Counted from the first letter of the stretch, positions 21,461 through 33,960 are shown. The stretch: DNA of 64,000 nucleotides from Cercophora sp. LCS_1 (GCA_036250225.1 JAPZLL010000035.1:341793-405792); one strand, 5' to 3'. A program made the numbers and translations. The notes: a model not told the origin generated them from the sequence alone.

Positions 21461-22659
21461 CTTGAGGATGTCGACAAGGCGGAACCGGTGTCAGAAAGAA
21501 GAACAACCAAAAGAAAGAGATGAGAACACGTCAAGGCCGGAAAGTCGGCAAGATATCAACATGTAATTCTTGGGCCTCCGCCCTTGGCACGCTAGGGGCG
21601 AGGCCGTCCCGTCGCCGGGGAGTGCTCCACCCGGAACGGGGACATGTCCGCTCTCGGTCGTGTGATATGAAAGTCAGGCGGCCAATTTGTGACCTTCGAT
21701 AGGAAGCGAGAGAGCAAGCAATTCAAAGATGGTTGACATTCGCCGGTAGTGTTTTGATGTTCAGCTGGACATCCAACAACAGCAAGTTGGTGGCAAAAAA
21801 TCCACACACTAAATCCGCCTAATGCCGCTTGGAACAGTAATGAACGGATATATATATATATTTCAACAAGAATAACTAAAAAGGATATAGGGCCGACAAT
21901 AATATCCTGAGGCCTCTAGAATGCTTTTTATGCCCTGGAATATTGGGCGAGCCCCTCTATTCTAGATCAATAGGCCTTTGAACCTTTTGGTGTGCGGTTT
22001 ATTTTGTCAGGGTCTTGGAGGGGTAAGCTGATGCGGTGAAGGAGCGCTGACATTCGCTCTGGGGAGCAATCGGACGACAAGAAATTCCGGTTACAGCAAC
22101 GCTCGCCGCCGGCGCCCAAGGCTCGCTTCACTCGAGGGGCTTCTTTACGGTCTAGGGATATATTCTCGGAAACTTTGACTGCGTCATATATCTTGGGATG
22201 GTGTATCACTCCTTGTTACGGCGGCAATTTTCTACGATAATTTTCGCCACCAAGACTTTTCTGTAGAAGCATTCCAAGTCTCAGCTCGGAGCCCCGCCAA
22301 AGCGTAAAGCTGTCGCGACGGCAGTGAGGAACACCAGCCATCAAATATGATAAAAGAGAGCATATCGAGCTATGAAATATTTGTAAGGCGCTAATCCGAG
22401 GACCATTAGACTCGGTTGCCTAGCCTGTGAGCTTTGTTGTCCAGCTTTTGGGCAGCCCACCGATAAGGACAGGACCCCTCCAAATCCAAGTGGGGCAGGC
22501 GGTGAGCCCCCGCGGGCACGGATTTAAAATATTCCTCCAAGCCCTGCGAATTTGGCTCCGCACAATTGCAAATCCCAAGCAACCTGCAAATCGCATCACA
22601 ACGAATCCGTGCCCGACATCTCTCACGACAACGACAATCACACTCGTCCAGTCGCCAAA
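21461..22659. other. Intergenic region, 1.2 kb, partly AT-rich
   Basis: Includes the GH71 upstream region, an AT-rich stretch (~21830-22420) and the eS28 promoter. A short (TA)n run lies at about 21849-21861. No gene is recognised. Confidence 0.5.
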
Positions 22660-23009
22660 ATGGATTCCTCCAAGGCTCCCGTTAAGCTCGTCAAGGTTAC
22701 CCGAGTTCTCGGCCGCACCGGTACGCACCGATTTTTTGCCCGATTCGACGTTCGAGAAAAAAATATGATGGACTCTGAGCGCTAACCGCGGGGGAAATTT
22801 TGCAGGTTCTCGTGGTGGTGTCACCCAGGTTCGCGTCGAGTTCATGGACGACCAGACCCGCTCCATTATCAGGAACGTCAAGGGCCCAGGTACGAACGGC
22901 GACGCGTATTCCTGCTTCGGTCGTTTGCTAAATTAGTATCTCCCCAGTCCGTGTCGACGACATTCTCTGCCTTCTCGAATCCGAGCGTGAGGCCCGCCGC
23001 CTCAGATAA
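22660..23009 (+). CDS. rps28: 40S ribosomal protein eS28
   Basis: Exons 22660-22720, 22806-22889 and 22948-23009 (introns 85 and 58 bp) give 68 aa, the normal size for this protein. eS28 sits on the head of the 40S subunit near the mRNA exit. The product begins MDSSKAPVKLVKV, continues VLGRTGSRGGVTQVRVEF and ends ESEREARRLR, the near-invariant eS28 sequence. The frame is restored at both junctions (RTG-S and GP-V). A pyrimidine- and CGACA-rich leader precedes the ATG. Confidence 0.97.
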
Positions 23010-24323
23010 GTGGAAAGAAAGGAAGGAGAGAGGAGGGGAGCACTGGAAGCGCGGTCATTGTTTTGGTCTGGGATTTTAGGGGAAACACAACACACTGCCA
23101 TTTTGATTGCGGTCATGAGGTGCGGAAAAATCAAGGATGGGAGTTCGGTAGAACGGTATCGTCATGATCATTTGCATCCGCCAAATCCACAAACGACGCA
23201 GGCATCTTGTTGATCCTGCGGATACACCGCCAGGGCCGGGCATCGCGAGAGACACATAATAGGTGGCAAGGTCCGGGCGGATTCCATCACGAGTCCAGCC
23301 CGACCTTTGATTCCCAAGCATTGACCAACACTTTCTGCCCCCACGATGCGTTCAGTTTGTCTTGGAGTTGTGATGTGCTGTGGTAGTTGTGAGAAGTGTT
23401 TTCCTTGGCTGACTGATGCAGTTGAGACAGGTCAGGTCCTCGAAGCATCAGGAAGAGTCAATGGTTTGCGTCTCAGAGTTTGACCCGTCCCGCGCAGGCT
23501 GTAGAACGACAGTTCGAAGTCGAACGTGTGCGCAGATGAACTCTCGGCTCCATGCCAGATCTCTAGACAATGCGACAGGGGACGGACATATCCAGCATGA
23601 CAACTCTCCACCCAAAATGCCTTCATTCCCATCTTATTAGCCCCCTGTCTCGGGGCCAAATTTGCCCTGGTCGAAATTTATCCTTTGCGGCTTTTCAGCT
23701 CGTTTTAGCGGACGGTCTTGCGGGTCTTGCGGGCTCACCTCACACTTGGGACAGTGAAAGACAGGAACCGAAAGAACAAACACAACTCACACAACCACAC
23801 ACACAACACACAACACACAACCAGGTTTCTCCGTCAAGTGCGCTGGCGAGTTTGGGATGCGTACTGCAATTCCGGAGCTAACAATCCAACGGTCATGCCG
23901 TCTTTTGCTCCGCCTCGGACGTTACACATCTCTCGGCAAGGCGGCTTCATTTCCGTTCTGGTTCTCGGACTCTGAAACCACCGTCACCAAAAACGCCAGT
24001 AAACCCACTGTTTTCACAACGCTAAATTCTCCGAAACCAATGTTTTCGATCGCAATACCACTCTGTTCGCCGCATGCTTCAAGTCGAGCCTAGTGCATAT
24101 CAACCCCGGATTTTGTCGAAACGGCATTCCGCCAATGGCCTGTTACGTCTCTTCGACTGTCAAGCTTGGCGGCGCCGCTTTCCGGGTTGCAAACCGAGGG
24201 CATGATCCCGGGTTCAGATGGCGCGTCTAGTATTTAGTCTGACCGTAGTCTCGATGGGATTGTTGGGCAGCCGCTTGGTCCCAGGAACTAGCCCGGCCTT
24301 TCGTTCGCTACCCGCTGGTCACC
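23010..24323. other. Intergenic region, 1.3 kb
   Basis: 3' flank of eS28 and promoter/leader of the PL4 lyase. Apart from a CA-rich tract at 23778-23822 nothing is recognised. Confidence 0.5.
23778..23822 (+). repeat. CA-rich microsatellite-like tract
   Basis: About 45 bp composed almost only of A and C in ACAC/ACAAC units, roughly 500 bp upstream of the PL4 lyase start. It could be slippage-prone and lie in the promoter or leader. Confidence 0.7.
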
Positions 24324-25993
24324 ATGATAGGTTTCCGTCCTCTCGTTCAGTTGTTTGCCCTCTGGGTCTCCCTGTTTGCCTCTGGGGCGCTGTCTGCCTT
24401 TGGCTACACCACATCGGGCAGCAACTATGTCATCGACGCCGGCTCAGCCAACCCGCTCATTTTCACGGTGAGCCAGTCCAACTGCGACATCCGGTCGATC
24501 AAGTACCGCGGCACCGAGCTCCAGTATGGCAGCACGGGTACCCACATCAACTCTGGTCTCGGCTCTGCAACCGTGTCGATGAACCAGATCTCGGGATCGT
24601 CCAAGTACATCAAGGTCACATGCGTGACTTCGACCCTGACGCACTACATGGTTGTCCGCGAAGGCGAGAGCATCATTTACATGGCCACCTACATCACGGC
24701 CCAGCCATCCATTGGTGAGCTCCGCTTCATCGCTCGTCTCCTCCCCAACCAGCTCCCGGGTGAGCATCCCTACGGCGAGGTCTCCAACACCAACGGCGCC
24801 ACGTCGACCGTCGAGGGCTCAGATGTCTTTATCGTCAACGGCCAAACCCGCTCCAAGTTCTACTCGTCAACGCGCTTCATCGACAAGGACTCGCAGTGCG
24901 TCTTTGGCGGCTCCGACCTCATCCACGTCTGCGTCATGACGCCGCAGCAGGAATCCTCATCCGGTGGCCCCTTCTTCCGCGACATTGAGTCCAACAACGC
25001 CGGCGCCTCGACCAATCTGTACAACTACATGAACAGCGGCCACGCCCAAACCGAGGCGTACCGCATGGGCCTGCACGGCCCCTACCTCATGCAGTTCTCG
25101 CGCTCGGGCATCCCCAGCGTCAAGACAGCCGACATCTCGTGGTTCGGCGAAGTCGGCGTGACGGGCTTCGTTCCCCGCTCCGGCCGCGGCATCATCACCG
25201 GCACTGCCTCGGGCGTGCAAAGTGGCATGCAAGGCGTCGTGCACTGGTTCAACTCGGCGGCGCAATATTGGGCCAAGACGGCCTCCAACGGCGCTTTCAC
25301 CTCCCCACCCATGAAGCCCGGCACGTACACCATGGTGCTCTACCAGACCGAGTTCAAGATTGCCACTTCAACTGTCTCTGTCTCGGCCGGCGGCACCACC
25401 AACGCCAATATCGCCGGCTCCGTCGGCCCCGCAAACCGCAAAACCCTCTGGATGATTGGCGAATACGACGGCCAACCCACCGGTTTCCGCAACGCGGACA
25501 AGATCCTCCGCATGCACCCCTCCGACTCGCGGATGAGCTCCTGGGGACCACTGACGTACAATGTCGGCTCGTCGTTGAATGATTTCCCCATGGCTGTGTT
25601 CCAGAGCGTGAATAACCCGGTCACGATCAAGTTTAATCTCAACAGTGCGCCGGGGGCTGCGACGCTCCGGATCGCGACGACGCTGAGCTTTACAGGCAGT
25701 CGGCCGAGGGCCAATGTGAATGGATGGGATGGGCCGGCGCCGGGGGCTCCGAACAAGATTGATAGTCGTGGCGTGACGAGGGGTACGTATCGTGGCCATG
25801 GTGAGGTGTATGAGGTTAGTGTGCCAGCGGGACGATTGGTTGCGGGACAGAATACGATTACTATTACGTCGATTTCGGGGAGTAGCGGGGATACGTTTTT
25901 GAGCCCGAATTTCGTGAGTATTCTTGGAAATTGTGGTTGGGAGTGTGCTAACGGGGCTAGATTTTTGATGCGGTTGAGTTGTTTACAGTTTAG
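24324..25993 (+). CDS. Rhamnogalacturonan lyase, polysaccharide lyase family 4
   Basis: Exons 24324-25913 and 25961-25993 give 540 aa. PL4 enzymes cleave the rhamnose-galacturonate backbone of rhamnogalacturonan I by beta-elimination. After a signal peptide (MIGFRPLVQLFALWVSLFA...GALSA) comes the lyase beta-sandwich (SNYVIDAGSANPLIFTV, DIRSIKYRGTELQY), with a Lys in GQTRSKFYSS and a His in NSGHAQTEAYRMGLHGPY in the regions known to hold the catalytic Lys and His. A fibronectin-III-like module (GVVHWFNSAAQYWAKTAS) and a carbohydrate-binding-like C-terminal domain (LWMIGEYDGQPTGFRN) follow. Splicing the last intron restores SPNFIFDAVELF, typical of the C-terminus. It converges on the sugar transporter (224 bp gap). 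Confidence 0.95.
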
Positions 25994-26217
25994 GCTGCTC
26001 GACGCCTGATGAAAAAGGGGCGGGTGAAGGTATTCGGCGTTGGCCAGCTGTGAGGCAGCACACATGACCCTGGGCGCAGTACACCTTACTCCGTATGTTA
26101 AGACGACAAGAAGATATCAAGGCCAGCAAACAAGACAAAGCAAAGATCAATATGTCCAAGTGCGGTATTTACAAGCCTCCCACCCATACCCCTGAACTCC
26201 AAAGCTATGCACCTCGC

Positions 26218-27851
26218 TCAGTCATCCCGATGACTAGTCAGCGGCCTCTGGACGTCCCCAGAAGCCGGTCTATCTACATCCTCTGCACCAAGTAGAGGGC
26301 CACTCGCGTCGGGATCAACAGCAACATCGTTCCCTTCCACTGCATGTTTTGTTTGCTTCCTTACAAACAAGAAATCCATATCCTCCAACGCGATGCCTTT
26401 GGTTTCGGGATACAGCAGCCAGATGACGGGCAAACAGCCGAGATTAACAGCCACGAAGAAGAAGTAAACCTTGGACCCCAGATAATGAAAGCCGATGGGC
26501 CAGACATGAGCCACCAGGATCGACCCAATGGATCCACACGATGCAGCAAAGCTGAGTCCTCGAGCACGAACAGCGGTTGGAAAGATCTGTCTGTCAGCTG
26601 AAGTCTTCACACCATGAGAAAAGACATACCTCTGAGCCATAAACCCACGCAGTTGACCCGAAACCCAGGCTGTACCCAAAAGCGTAAATAAAAATAAAGA
26701 CAACACAAGCCCAGTCAGCCGCCTTGTTCGTATTGCCGGGATATATCTGCGGCAGCATCCCGTTGATCTGCACAAGTCAGCAACCGTCCAACAACCCCTG
26801 GACACAAACCTACCAGCATCGCCAAAGCCATAACCGCCGCACCGCCCGTCAACGTCACCCTCCGCCCAACCCGATCAATAATCGCCATCTCCACCAACGA
26901 ACACCCAATCTTGAGCGTGCTCTCGATACCTCCAACCATCAACGCAGCCCGTCTATCCAGCCCCAAGGCCTTCAACAAATCGGGCAAATAATACTTCATA
27001 ACCGCAGCACCACACATTTGCGCCATGAACTGCAACAGTCCGGCCCTCCACAACCTCGCCCTCAGCCCCCTATCGGTAAACAACACCGTCCACTTCCCTC
27101 CTTTCCCCGTGTCTGCAACGACCCGTTCAATCCCCTCCAACTCCCTCCTCACCTCATCATCTGCACACCTCCCCTCGCGATAATACCGCAATACCCATAA
27201 CGCTTCGTCGCTTCGTCCCCGTTGCACCAACCACCGCGGCGAATCCCTCAACCAAAACAACCCACCGACAAAAACACCAGCCGGTACAAACGCCACCAAA
27301 ATCTGCACCCTCCACGCCTCCGGCTCAGCCCAGTACGTGACTCCCCACCCAACCCAAAACCCAGTCGCCAACCCAGCAACGAAACCAGTATGGTTCAACA
27401 CCACCAACCTCCCTCTATCCCTCGCAGGCGCCAATTCAGCTTGATAAAGCGGCACACTAGTCGATACCACACCCGTCCCTGCTCCAGAGACCAACCGTCC
27501 TGTCAGAACCAACGCTCTAGCTGCACGTCCATACGCAGAAGCTTGCAATGTCTGCCCGAGACAGAGGATCGCCATGCCGACGAGGGATGCATTCCTCCGA
27601 CCGAGTCGATCGGCGAGCGGGTGCGCGAGGAGGAGATAGGAGAAAAATGTGCCGATGTAGTAGGTTGCTGTGAGGAGGGCGGCGAAGAGGAAAAATTGGC
27701 GGGTGGTGAGCGGGCCGACGGCGGATTGGAAATGGTTGTTGGAGAGGATGGAGGCGAGGATGCCGATGTTGTAGCCCCAGGTGAAGGTGCCGAGGGAGAG
27801 GAGGAGGGAGGTTGTGTGGAGGCGGAAGGTGGAGGGGGTTACCGGATGCAT
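26218..27851 (-). CDS. MFS sugar transporter (sugar porter family)
   Basis: Exons 27851-26814, 26767-26630 and 26586-26218 (introns 46 and 43 bp) give 514 aa with about 12 hydrophobic segments. Sugar porters import mono- or disaccharides with protons across the plasma membrane. Motifs: GYNIGILASIL in TM1, LADRLGRRNASLVG (loop 2-3), GRLVSGAGTGVVSTSVPLYQAE (a variant of the usual GxxxP..YxxE signature), LRDSPRWLVQRGR, DRVGRRVTLTGG and PETKGIALEDMD after TM12. The substrate cannot be told from sequence. It lies convergent to the PL4 lyase and upstream of the BBE-type oxidase on the same strand, suggesting uptake of pectin-derived sugars (inference). Confidence 0.92.
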
Positions 27852-28429
27852 CTTGGAGAGGGCATTTGCTGGAGATGGATGTTTTCCGTTAGGAGGCGGT
27901 GAGATGGGATGAGTTGGGGTGTTGGATGAGACGAGGAAGGTTCGGATGAGATGGGGTGAGCCGCGATGGGTTGAGACGGGATGAAATGAGATGAGACGAG
28001 ATGGTCTTATTGGGGGTGCTTGAGATGAGAGGATCCCTGGGTGTCAAGTTGGGATGAGATGCGGTTGTCTGGAGGATGGAAAAAAGGTGAGGCGCCGAGA
28101 GTCTGGGTCCCCCGCATCACATCACGCCTTGAGCGGGAGAGCCCTGGTGGGAGCCCCGACGGCACTGGGTTGCATTCAACCCCACGTTTTACTGCAGGTG
28201 ATGCTTCGCCACTGGTGTTGCCGCCGCAGCCGCAATTACGTGATTGCCAAGACGACTCAAATTCGTATTATTGAACATGGCGATGGTGAGATTGAGTTGG
28301 AAAAAAGGGGCAGATAAACAAAACTGACAGCCAATTCTGAACAGGTGAGCACAGCCTTGTGTCAATGGACGAAAAAATTGAAGCGTTTCCCTTATTTTAG
28401 GACAAAGAAACTTTGACTCAAATAGGATT
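27852..28429. other. Intergenic region with GATGAGAT-type low-complexity repeats
   Basis: Upstream region of the sugar transporter and 3' flank of the FAD oxidase. No coding gene is recognised; a GATGA-rich tract lies at 27901-28015. Confidence 0.5.
27901..28015 (+). repeat. GATGAGA-type degenerate short tandem repeat
   Basis: About 115 bp of purine-rich near-repeats (GATGAGAT, GAGACGGGATGA and variants) 50-165 bp upstream of the transporter ATG, probably within its promoter or leader. Confidence 0.6.
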
Positions 28430-30324
28430 TCACACCTGACACAAAACACCATCAACCTCCTTCCACCTCTCGCTCCCAACACACGGCTGACACCAAAAAA
28501 CATCATCAGGATCAACCTTCCTCTTCAGCTCAAGCAATTTCGCATAGTTGCTCCCCCAAAACGTCTGCTGCCAATTCTCCTCATACTTGCTCGCCTCATT
28601 CACATATGCACCCGTATTTGGCGCCAACTCTTTCAGTCCCTCAGCATACAAATGCGTCTTGGCAATTGCCTCGTCTTTGGCCGTTGCGTTCAAAGCTGCA
28701 AAGTTGACAGTCGCAGCTGCAAATCATTAGCATCACCCATGCAACTTGTGAAGAAAACTTACTGGCATGCACATACGTCCTCCTCCACGCGGGATTCACC
28801 GCTGTCGACCCACCGCTCGGCTTAGCCTGATGAACTCCCCTTCCAGAAACAATATACACCGTCGCCTGTCCCCCTGCCGAGAACCTTTCCAGGGCCACCC
28901 TCAACGCGGTGACATTTCCTTCCAGCGCCTGTCGGTCCAACAGCCTCGAGCTCATGACACTCCCAAACCCGACAGGCGACGGATCAAAGTTTTCGTCGTA
29001 CCATTTCCCAAAGTTGGGATAATACTTGACCTCAGTGAAGAACTCGAACCCAGGCCAGGTGGCATGGATATGGTCGAAAAGAGGGCCCATTGTCTTCATG
29101 ATGTCGTTTGTGTTGTTGGTATGCAGCGTGATCAGCTTGCCAATCACACCGCTGACTTGGCTCCGTCCAGCGTCACTCACATTGCCGACTCTGTTGAAAA
29201 TGATTGGGTATCCGGTGACGCCCTGGTCTGCTAGGGCAGGGAATTGGCTGACGAACCAGGCGATTGCGTCAAAGGCGCCGGGGTTTGAGGCCGCCGTGGC
29301 GAACTGAAAGTTGAGCGTGATGACTTGTGGGCTTGGGACTGTCTGGATGGTGACTTTGGTCATGACGCCAAAGGTGCCGCCGCCGCCCTGTATTCCAGTC
29401 ATTAGCATTCGTCCATGTTTATACCGGCATAATCGTCTTCTGTCCCGTTTTGTCCTTTTCTTTCTTTCCTCTTTCTCACTCTTTTCTTTTTCCCTTCCTT
29501 TCCACAAAAAAAAAACAAGGGAAAGAGAAACTCACGCCTCTCATCGCCCAAAACACGTCGCCATCCACACACTCGTTAACAACCCTCACCGTCCCATCTG
29601 CCATCACAACCTCCATCTCAACAGCCCGATCCCCGGCCATCCCCCACTCTCCCGCCAAAATACTATGCCCACCACCGGTAATATACCCTCCCAGCTTCAC
29701 ACTCCGTCCATTCCCACCCACCACCGTCCTCCCCATCTTTGCCGTCTCCCTATACACCTCCTCCATCGCCATCCCGGCACCAACCGTGACAAGATGCCCT
29801 TCCACCCGTCCACATTTACCAGCCAGCTCAACCCCATTTGGATGCTCCTCGATCCCGCGCATATAGTGAACCCATATCCCGAGACTTTGTCCACCGGATG
29901 ATCGACCGACGTAATCGTGTCCTGAGTTCTTGATGACTACCCTCAAATTATGGGTTTTGGCAAATTGCAGTGCTGCTGAGATGTGTGATGCTGAAGATGC
30001 GTTGACCACGTACGAGGGAAACCCGGTGGTGACACAAGGGGTGTCGGGAAAGGGGAGGCACGAGTCGTTGGACCAGTTTGGCCAAAAGGGGGAGATGGGG
30101 GATTGCACGTGGAAGGGCTCGGTGTACCATGCTGACTGGATGCTTGCGCATTGGAGGGAGGAAGGGGATGTGTGGCAGGGTAGGGCGGGAGGTGTTGGGG
30201 AGAGGAGGGCGCCGGAGAGGGTGGTGTTGAGCGAGGTCCAGAGGGAGGGAGATAAGGAGAGGGGAGGGGTTTTGCAGAGGGCGATGACGGAAGGCAAAAA
30301 GGAGAGGAGAGGGGTAAACTTCAT
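28430..30324 (-). CDS. Secreted FAD-linked oxidase, BBE-type (AA7-like)
   Basis: Exons 30324-29536, 29387-28763 and 28716-28430 give 566 aa; the first intron is 148 bp and contains a pyrimidine-rich tract. A signal peptide (MKFTPLLSFLPSVIALC) precedes a PCMH-type FAD-binding domain with NSGHDYVGRSSG, where His136 is the expected 8alpha-N1-histidyl FAD attachment site. The second attachment Cys of bicovalent members is absent: VGGNGRSVKLGG replaces the usual GGxCxxVG. The substrate domain and the C-terminal BBE motif (NWQQTFWGSNYAKLLELKRKVDPDDVFWC, in part) are intact. Such oxidases act on sugars, oligosaccharides or secondary metabolites and release H2O2. The CAZyme-rich neighbourhood favours a sugar substrate (inference). 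Confidence 0.88.
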
Positions 30325-30933
30325 TTTGGCGGTTGGAGCATTGTTTTTGTTATGTTGGTGATGGGAGTGTGATGGAGGCTATGGGCGGCGGTGGGCATTA
30401 TGATGATGATGGTGGTGGTGGTGGTGGTGGCTACCGAGATGGGAAGCCGGTGTCTATGGGTGTTGTTTCTGGGTAAATCTCAACGTGCAATTGATACTGG
30501 GATGGTGTTGGCGGGTGATTGATGCGATAGCCGGTGGGCTTGGCTCCGATGCTACTTGGGAAAATTGAATGCGCAAGCAACGCAAAGCACGCGGCTTCGG
30601 CATATGAGCCGGAATCGGGTCGGTACTTGTGCTCCAATTATATCCCGAGCGATTGGTCTAGGACTTGATGCAACTCAGTTGGGGACATCCAGGCAGTTGC
30701 AAGTGGCTTGCAACGAGGATCTTATGTGTTGAAATCTGACTGAGATGATTGAAATTGGAAACTCCCAGCCTCTAGACGGAGGCATCGATCGAGTAAAGTT
30801 TAACGCTACTTATTGGTTCAAGCTCTAATGGTCCAAAGTGGTCGTTTGGGCGGCTGCAGTGGATTGATAAAAGGCCGATCTCCACCAGTGTGGTATGTTG
30901 GCAAGAATTCACGTTTCTGTCAAGTGAACGCCA
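30325..30933. other. Intergenic region upstream of the FAD oxidase
   Basis: Promoter of the oxidase and 3' flank of the esterase. It carries a (TGA)n/(TGG)n microsatellite at 30400-30430. No gene is seen. Confidence 0.5.
30400..30430 (+). repeat. Trinucleotide microsatellite, TGA then TGG
   Basis: Three TGA units run directly into about seven TGG units, roughly 75 bp upstream of the FAD oxidase ATG. Confidence 0.8.
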
Positions 30934-32850
30934 TCACATTGGCACAAACCTCCCTAGACCTCTCCAGACCTCACACCTCTTTCCTCTTCCACCCTCCCAC
31001 TCATCCGCCCCGGCGGCCTCAAACTGATTCCTCAACCCATCTCCCCTAAACTGCGTAACCGACACACCAACCGACGACAGTGTTGTATACGCCCTCCCCC
31101 CAGTCTGATTCAAATTAACCAAAACTGGCTCCTCGACCTTCCAAACCGGCCACCGACTCGCCGCATTCTCACCACCGCCCGACCGCCCATTCGCATCCTC
31201 TCTGCTCAGGGACGGATTCCCCGCCTTGATAAAATTCCCATAAATCCCTACTATTATCAGCAACCATCTCAATACCGCTGAAAAAAAAAAAAAAAAAACT
31301 CACGCTGAAAAGCAGTAACCAAATCCGCCCCTTGATTCTCCGTAGGCGGTCCCCAATACGCGCTCAAATCGGCACCATGAACCGCAAACGGCACAGAATA
31401 CTGATAATAAAACGCCGAGTGATTAGGCGTAGCATACGCATCGGCAAACCAATACGCCGGGCAAATCACCGATGACTCGGCATACATATTCTGTTTCGCC
31501 TGCATTAGCTTTGTTTACTTACCAGGAAAGGGGCTTACATAGCAACGCTGCTGGTCGCCAGCAGCAACCTGTGAAACGGTGACTGCCGTCCCTGGTCCGC
31601 GTCCACTCGTTTCGTAGCGAGCATTCGGTCCAGCTGAAGCTGGGTAGGCGTTCAATAGAGTGGTGATATTCGCCGGGGAGAGACTAAACAGGTAGGACTG
31701 CATCCAAGACACAAGGTGCGCTTGCGTCGAAATATTCGCCGGCGGGATGAGCGAGCCTTCGTTGGCATTATTCCCGACCAGCAAATTCCGCCCGTTGACT
31801 TTACCGGGAAGGAGATGCGTAGACGGTGGGCCGAGGACGTAATCCCCGTCCGTGACGGGTATGAACGCCCTACCATTGTCAGTCCCAACCTCCCTGCGCA
31901 AAAGGAAACAAAAAATAATAAACATACCAATTCCCATGCGGCACATGCGTCCTCGTCTGCACCGTATTCCCCGCAACCTGCAACGCCCTCGACTCCTTCC
32001 CCCTCAGACACGCCATCTTGTCTTTGTCATTCCCACAGCCGGCCAACCCCACAAACGCCGCAAACCGTCCCTCGCTCGTCGTATCATTCCACACCGGCTG
32101 CGTAGGAACCCACGGCGAAGCAGCAATCACACTCTCAAACAGACCCGCTGCCTCCTCCGCCATGGCGTGCAGCAACACGCTCCCCGCCCCTGCCGATTCA
32201 CCCATTACTGTGACTCGTTTTGGATCACCACCGAAGAGGTGGATGTACTGTGCCACCCACTCTAGGGCGAATTTCTGGTCTAGGAGACCGGCATTCACCA
32301 CGCCGTCATTTTTGACGGAGTTTGAGGCGAGGAAGCCAAATGGACCAAGCTGTGGTTGTTAATTAGCCCAGTGGGTTTATGTGGATGGAGAATGGGAACC
32401 GACCCGATACTGAATCGCCACGCCTACGATCCCGCTGTTTTTTGTTAGAAACGGTCCCATGTCGACTCGTCCGTCACCGAGACCGTATCCACCGCCGTGG
32501 ATCCAGACGACGACGGGGAGATTGGTCGCGTTGGAAGGGGCGTATACGTTGAGAAACAAGCAGTTCTCATCTCCGGGGACGAACGGGAGGCCGGGAATGT
32601 TGGGCATCGTTTGCGGACATGCTGGGCCGTAGGTATCCGCGATGGTGGTGCTATTAGTTTGGGCAGGCGGCTGGGGAGGACGCCAGCGGAGAGGACCGAG
32701 TGGAGGAGCGGCATAGCGGATCCCGAGCCAGGTCGTAAGTTGCGGGTAGGTGACATGGGATTTGCCGGTATAAGTGGCGTAGGGGAGTGTGACTGTAAGG
32801 GAAGCGAGACACGCAGGAAGGAAGGGAAGGAGAGCTAGGAATAAAAACAT
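30934..32850 (-). CDS. Secreted type-B carboxylesterase/lipase (alpha/beta hydrolase)
   Basis: Exons 32850-32404, 32349-31928, 31869-31539, 31499-31304 and 31247-30934 give 569 aa. The product hydrolyses carboxylic esters. A signal peptide (MFLFLALLPFLPACLA) leads into the family signature EDCLFLN-like block (DENCLFLNVYAP), the oxyanion hole HGGGYGLG, QYRLGPFGF (formed across intron 1) and the nucleophile elbow GESAG with Ser201. The acid is the Glu in NANEGS and the His lies in AVHGADL. Intron 3 is only 39 bp, and intron 4 holds a T18 run just after its donor. The natural ester is unknown; next to the PL4 lyase and oxidases it may act on plant-wall esters (inference). Confidence 0.92.
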
Positions 32851-33400
32851 CTTGAGGATAGGAAACTTCGCCGCCTTGACGATGCTGATAGCATCGTGAG
32901 GAAGGAGCGCAAATTGAAAAGAATATCAAGGGCCTAGGAATGAAAATGGACGCGTCTCCCCGCGCGGGGTGACGATGTAGAGGTTAAGAAAACCGGGTGC
33001 GTTTTGCGGGAGTGTGCAATTCATCCGTGACCAGAAAGGGAAAGAGCTGGGTCTTGGTTGTGCTTCGGCAGATGCACCTTGGCACCATTGGGATAGGTAC
33101 AATGATTTCAGCCATTGTGGTGCCAAAAAAGGTAACAAAGACGGTCTTGAACGAAATCGAACTCGGGCCCTTGAAAGAGTAAAAAAGGCTCGCGTTCCGT
33201 CCTGCGGCGTGATTGGGACGCGTCTCGAGATCTCCCCGCTGTCGCGAGGCAGGATCCCGAGAGCTGTCCAGCACCAAGTTGGCCATCAAGGTAGCCTCGG
33301 GCACTTTGACACATTGGTGCGCTTGTGCTCCTTCCCCGGCGTTGTAGTTCGCATAATAAAATTTCCCTATGCCCATCAGAATATGTCTCGGGACTTGGGA

Positions 33401-33960
33401 GGAAGGAGCATGAACACCGAGAACTCTAAAACATTTACATGCTTGCAATGAGCTTGCTCATCCCAAAGATTTCCGAAAAAATGTTATAAAATCTTCCCGT
33501 GGCCAAAAAAAACTCGGAAGGAAGGCGCACAAACACCAAGAAGTTCAAGTACAAACATCACCATGCTCGCAATACACTTACTCGTGCCAAGTATTGCTGG
33601 GGGTATCATGAGATTGTTCCATAGGTATCTAAAAACATCTTGAAAGGAAGGAGTACAAACACCAAAAATACCAAGCGCAAGCACCACCATTGTAAACATC
33701 ATTCAACATACTTACCTTGGATATGACCAGAAAGCATCATGTCGTCGTCCCATAACCCAAGAAGCATCCCAATCCTAGCCAGGGAAGGAGCGAAAGCAAC
33801 ATGAAAATGGCCGGGTTCAAAGTGACCAAGTCCAAGATCACCAAGTTGAAGCAACACCAAGATCACCATGTCCAAAATCATCATGTGCAAAACCACCAAG
33901 TCCAAGATCACCAAGTTCATCAACCCAAAAAGCATCTGAGTCCCAAAACGCCATGATCCT
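33401..33960. repeat. Degenerate minisatellite, unit about 120-137 bp
   Basis: Sequences beginning GGAAGGMGYRYRAACACC recur at about 33401, 33520, 33646 and (weaker) 33783. Translated on the minus strand the copies give related peptides around LGVCAPSF, suggesting either a decayed repeat protein or a tandem satellite. From 33820 to 33930 it dissolves into 12-15 bp units of the type CACCAAGTCCAAGAT. Confidence 0.6.
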
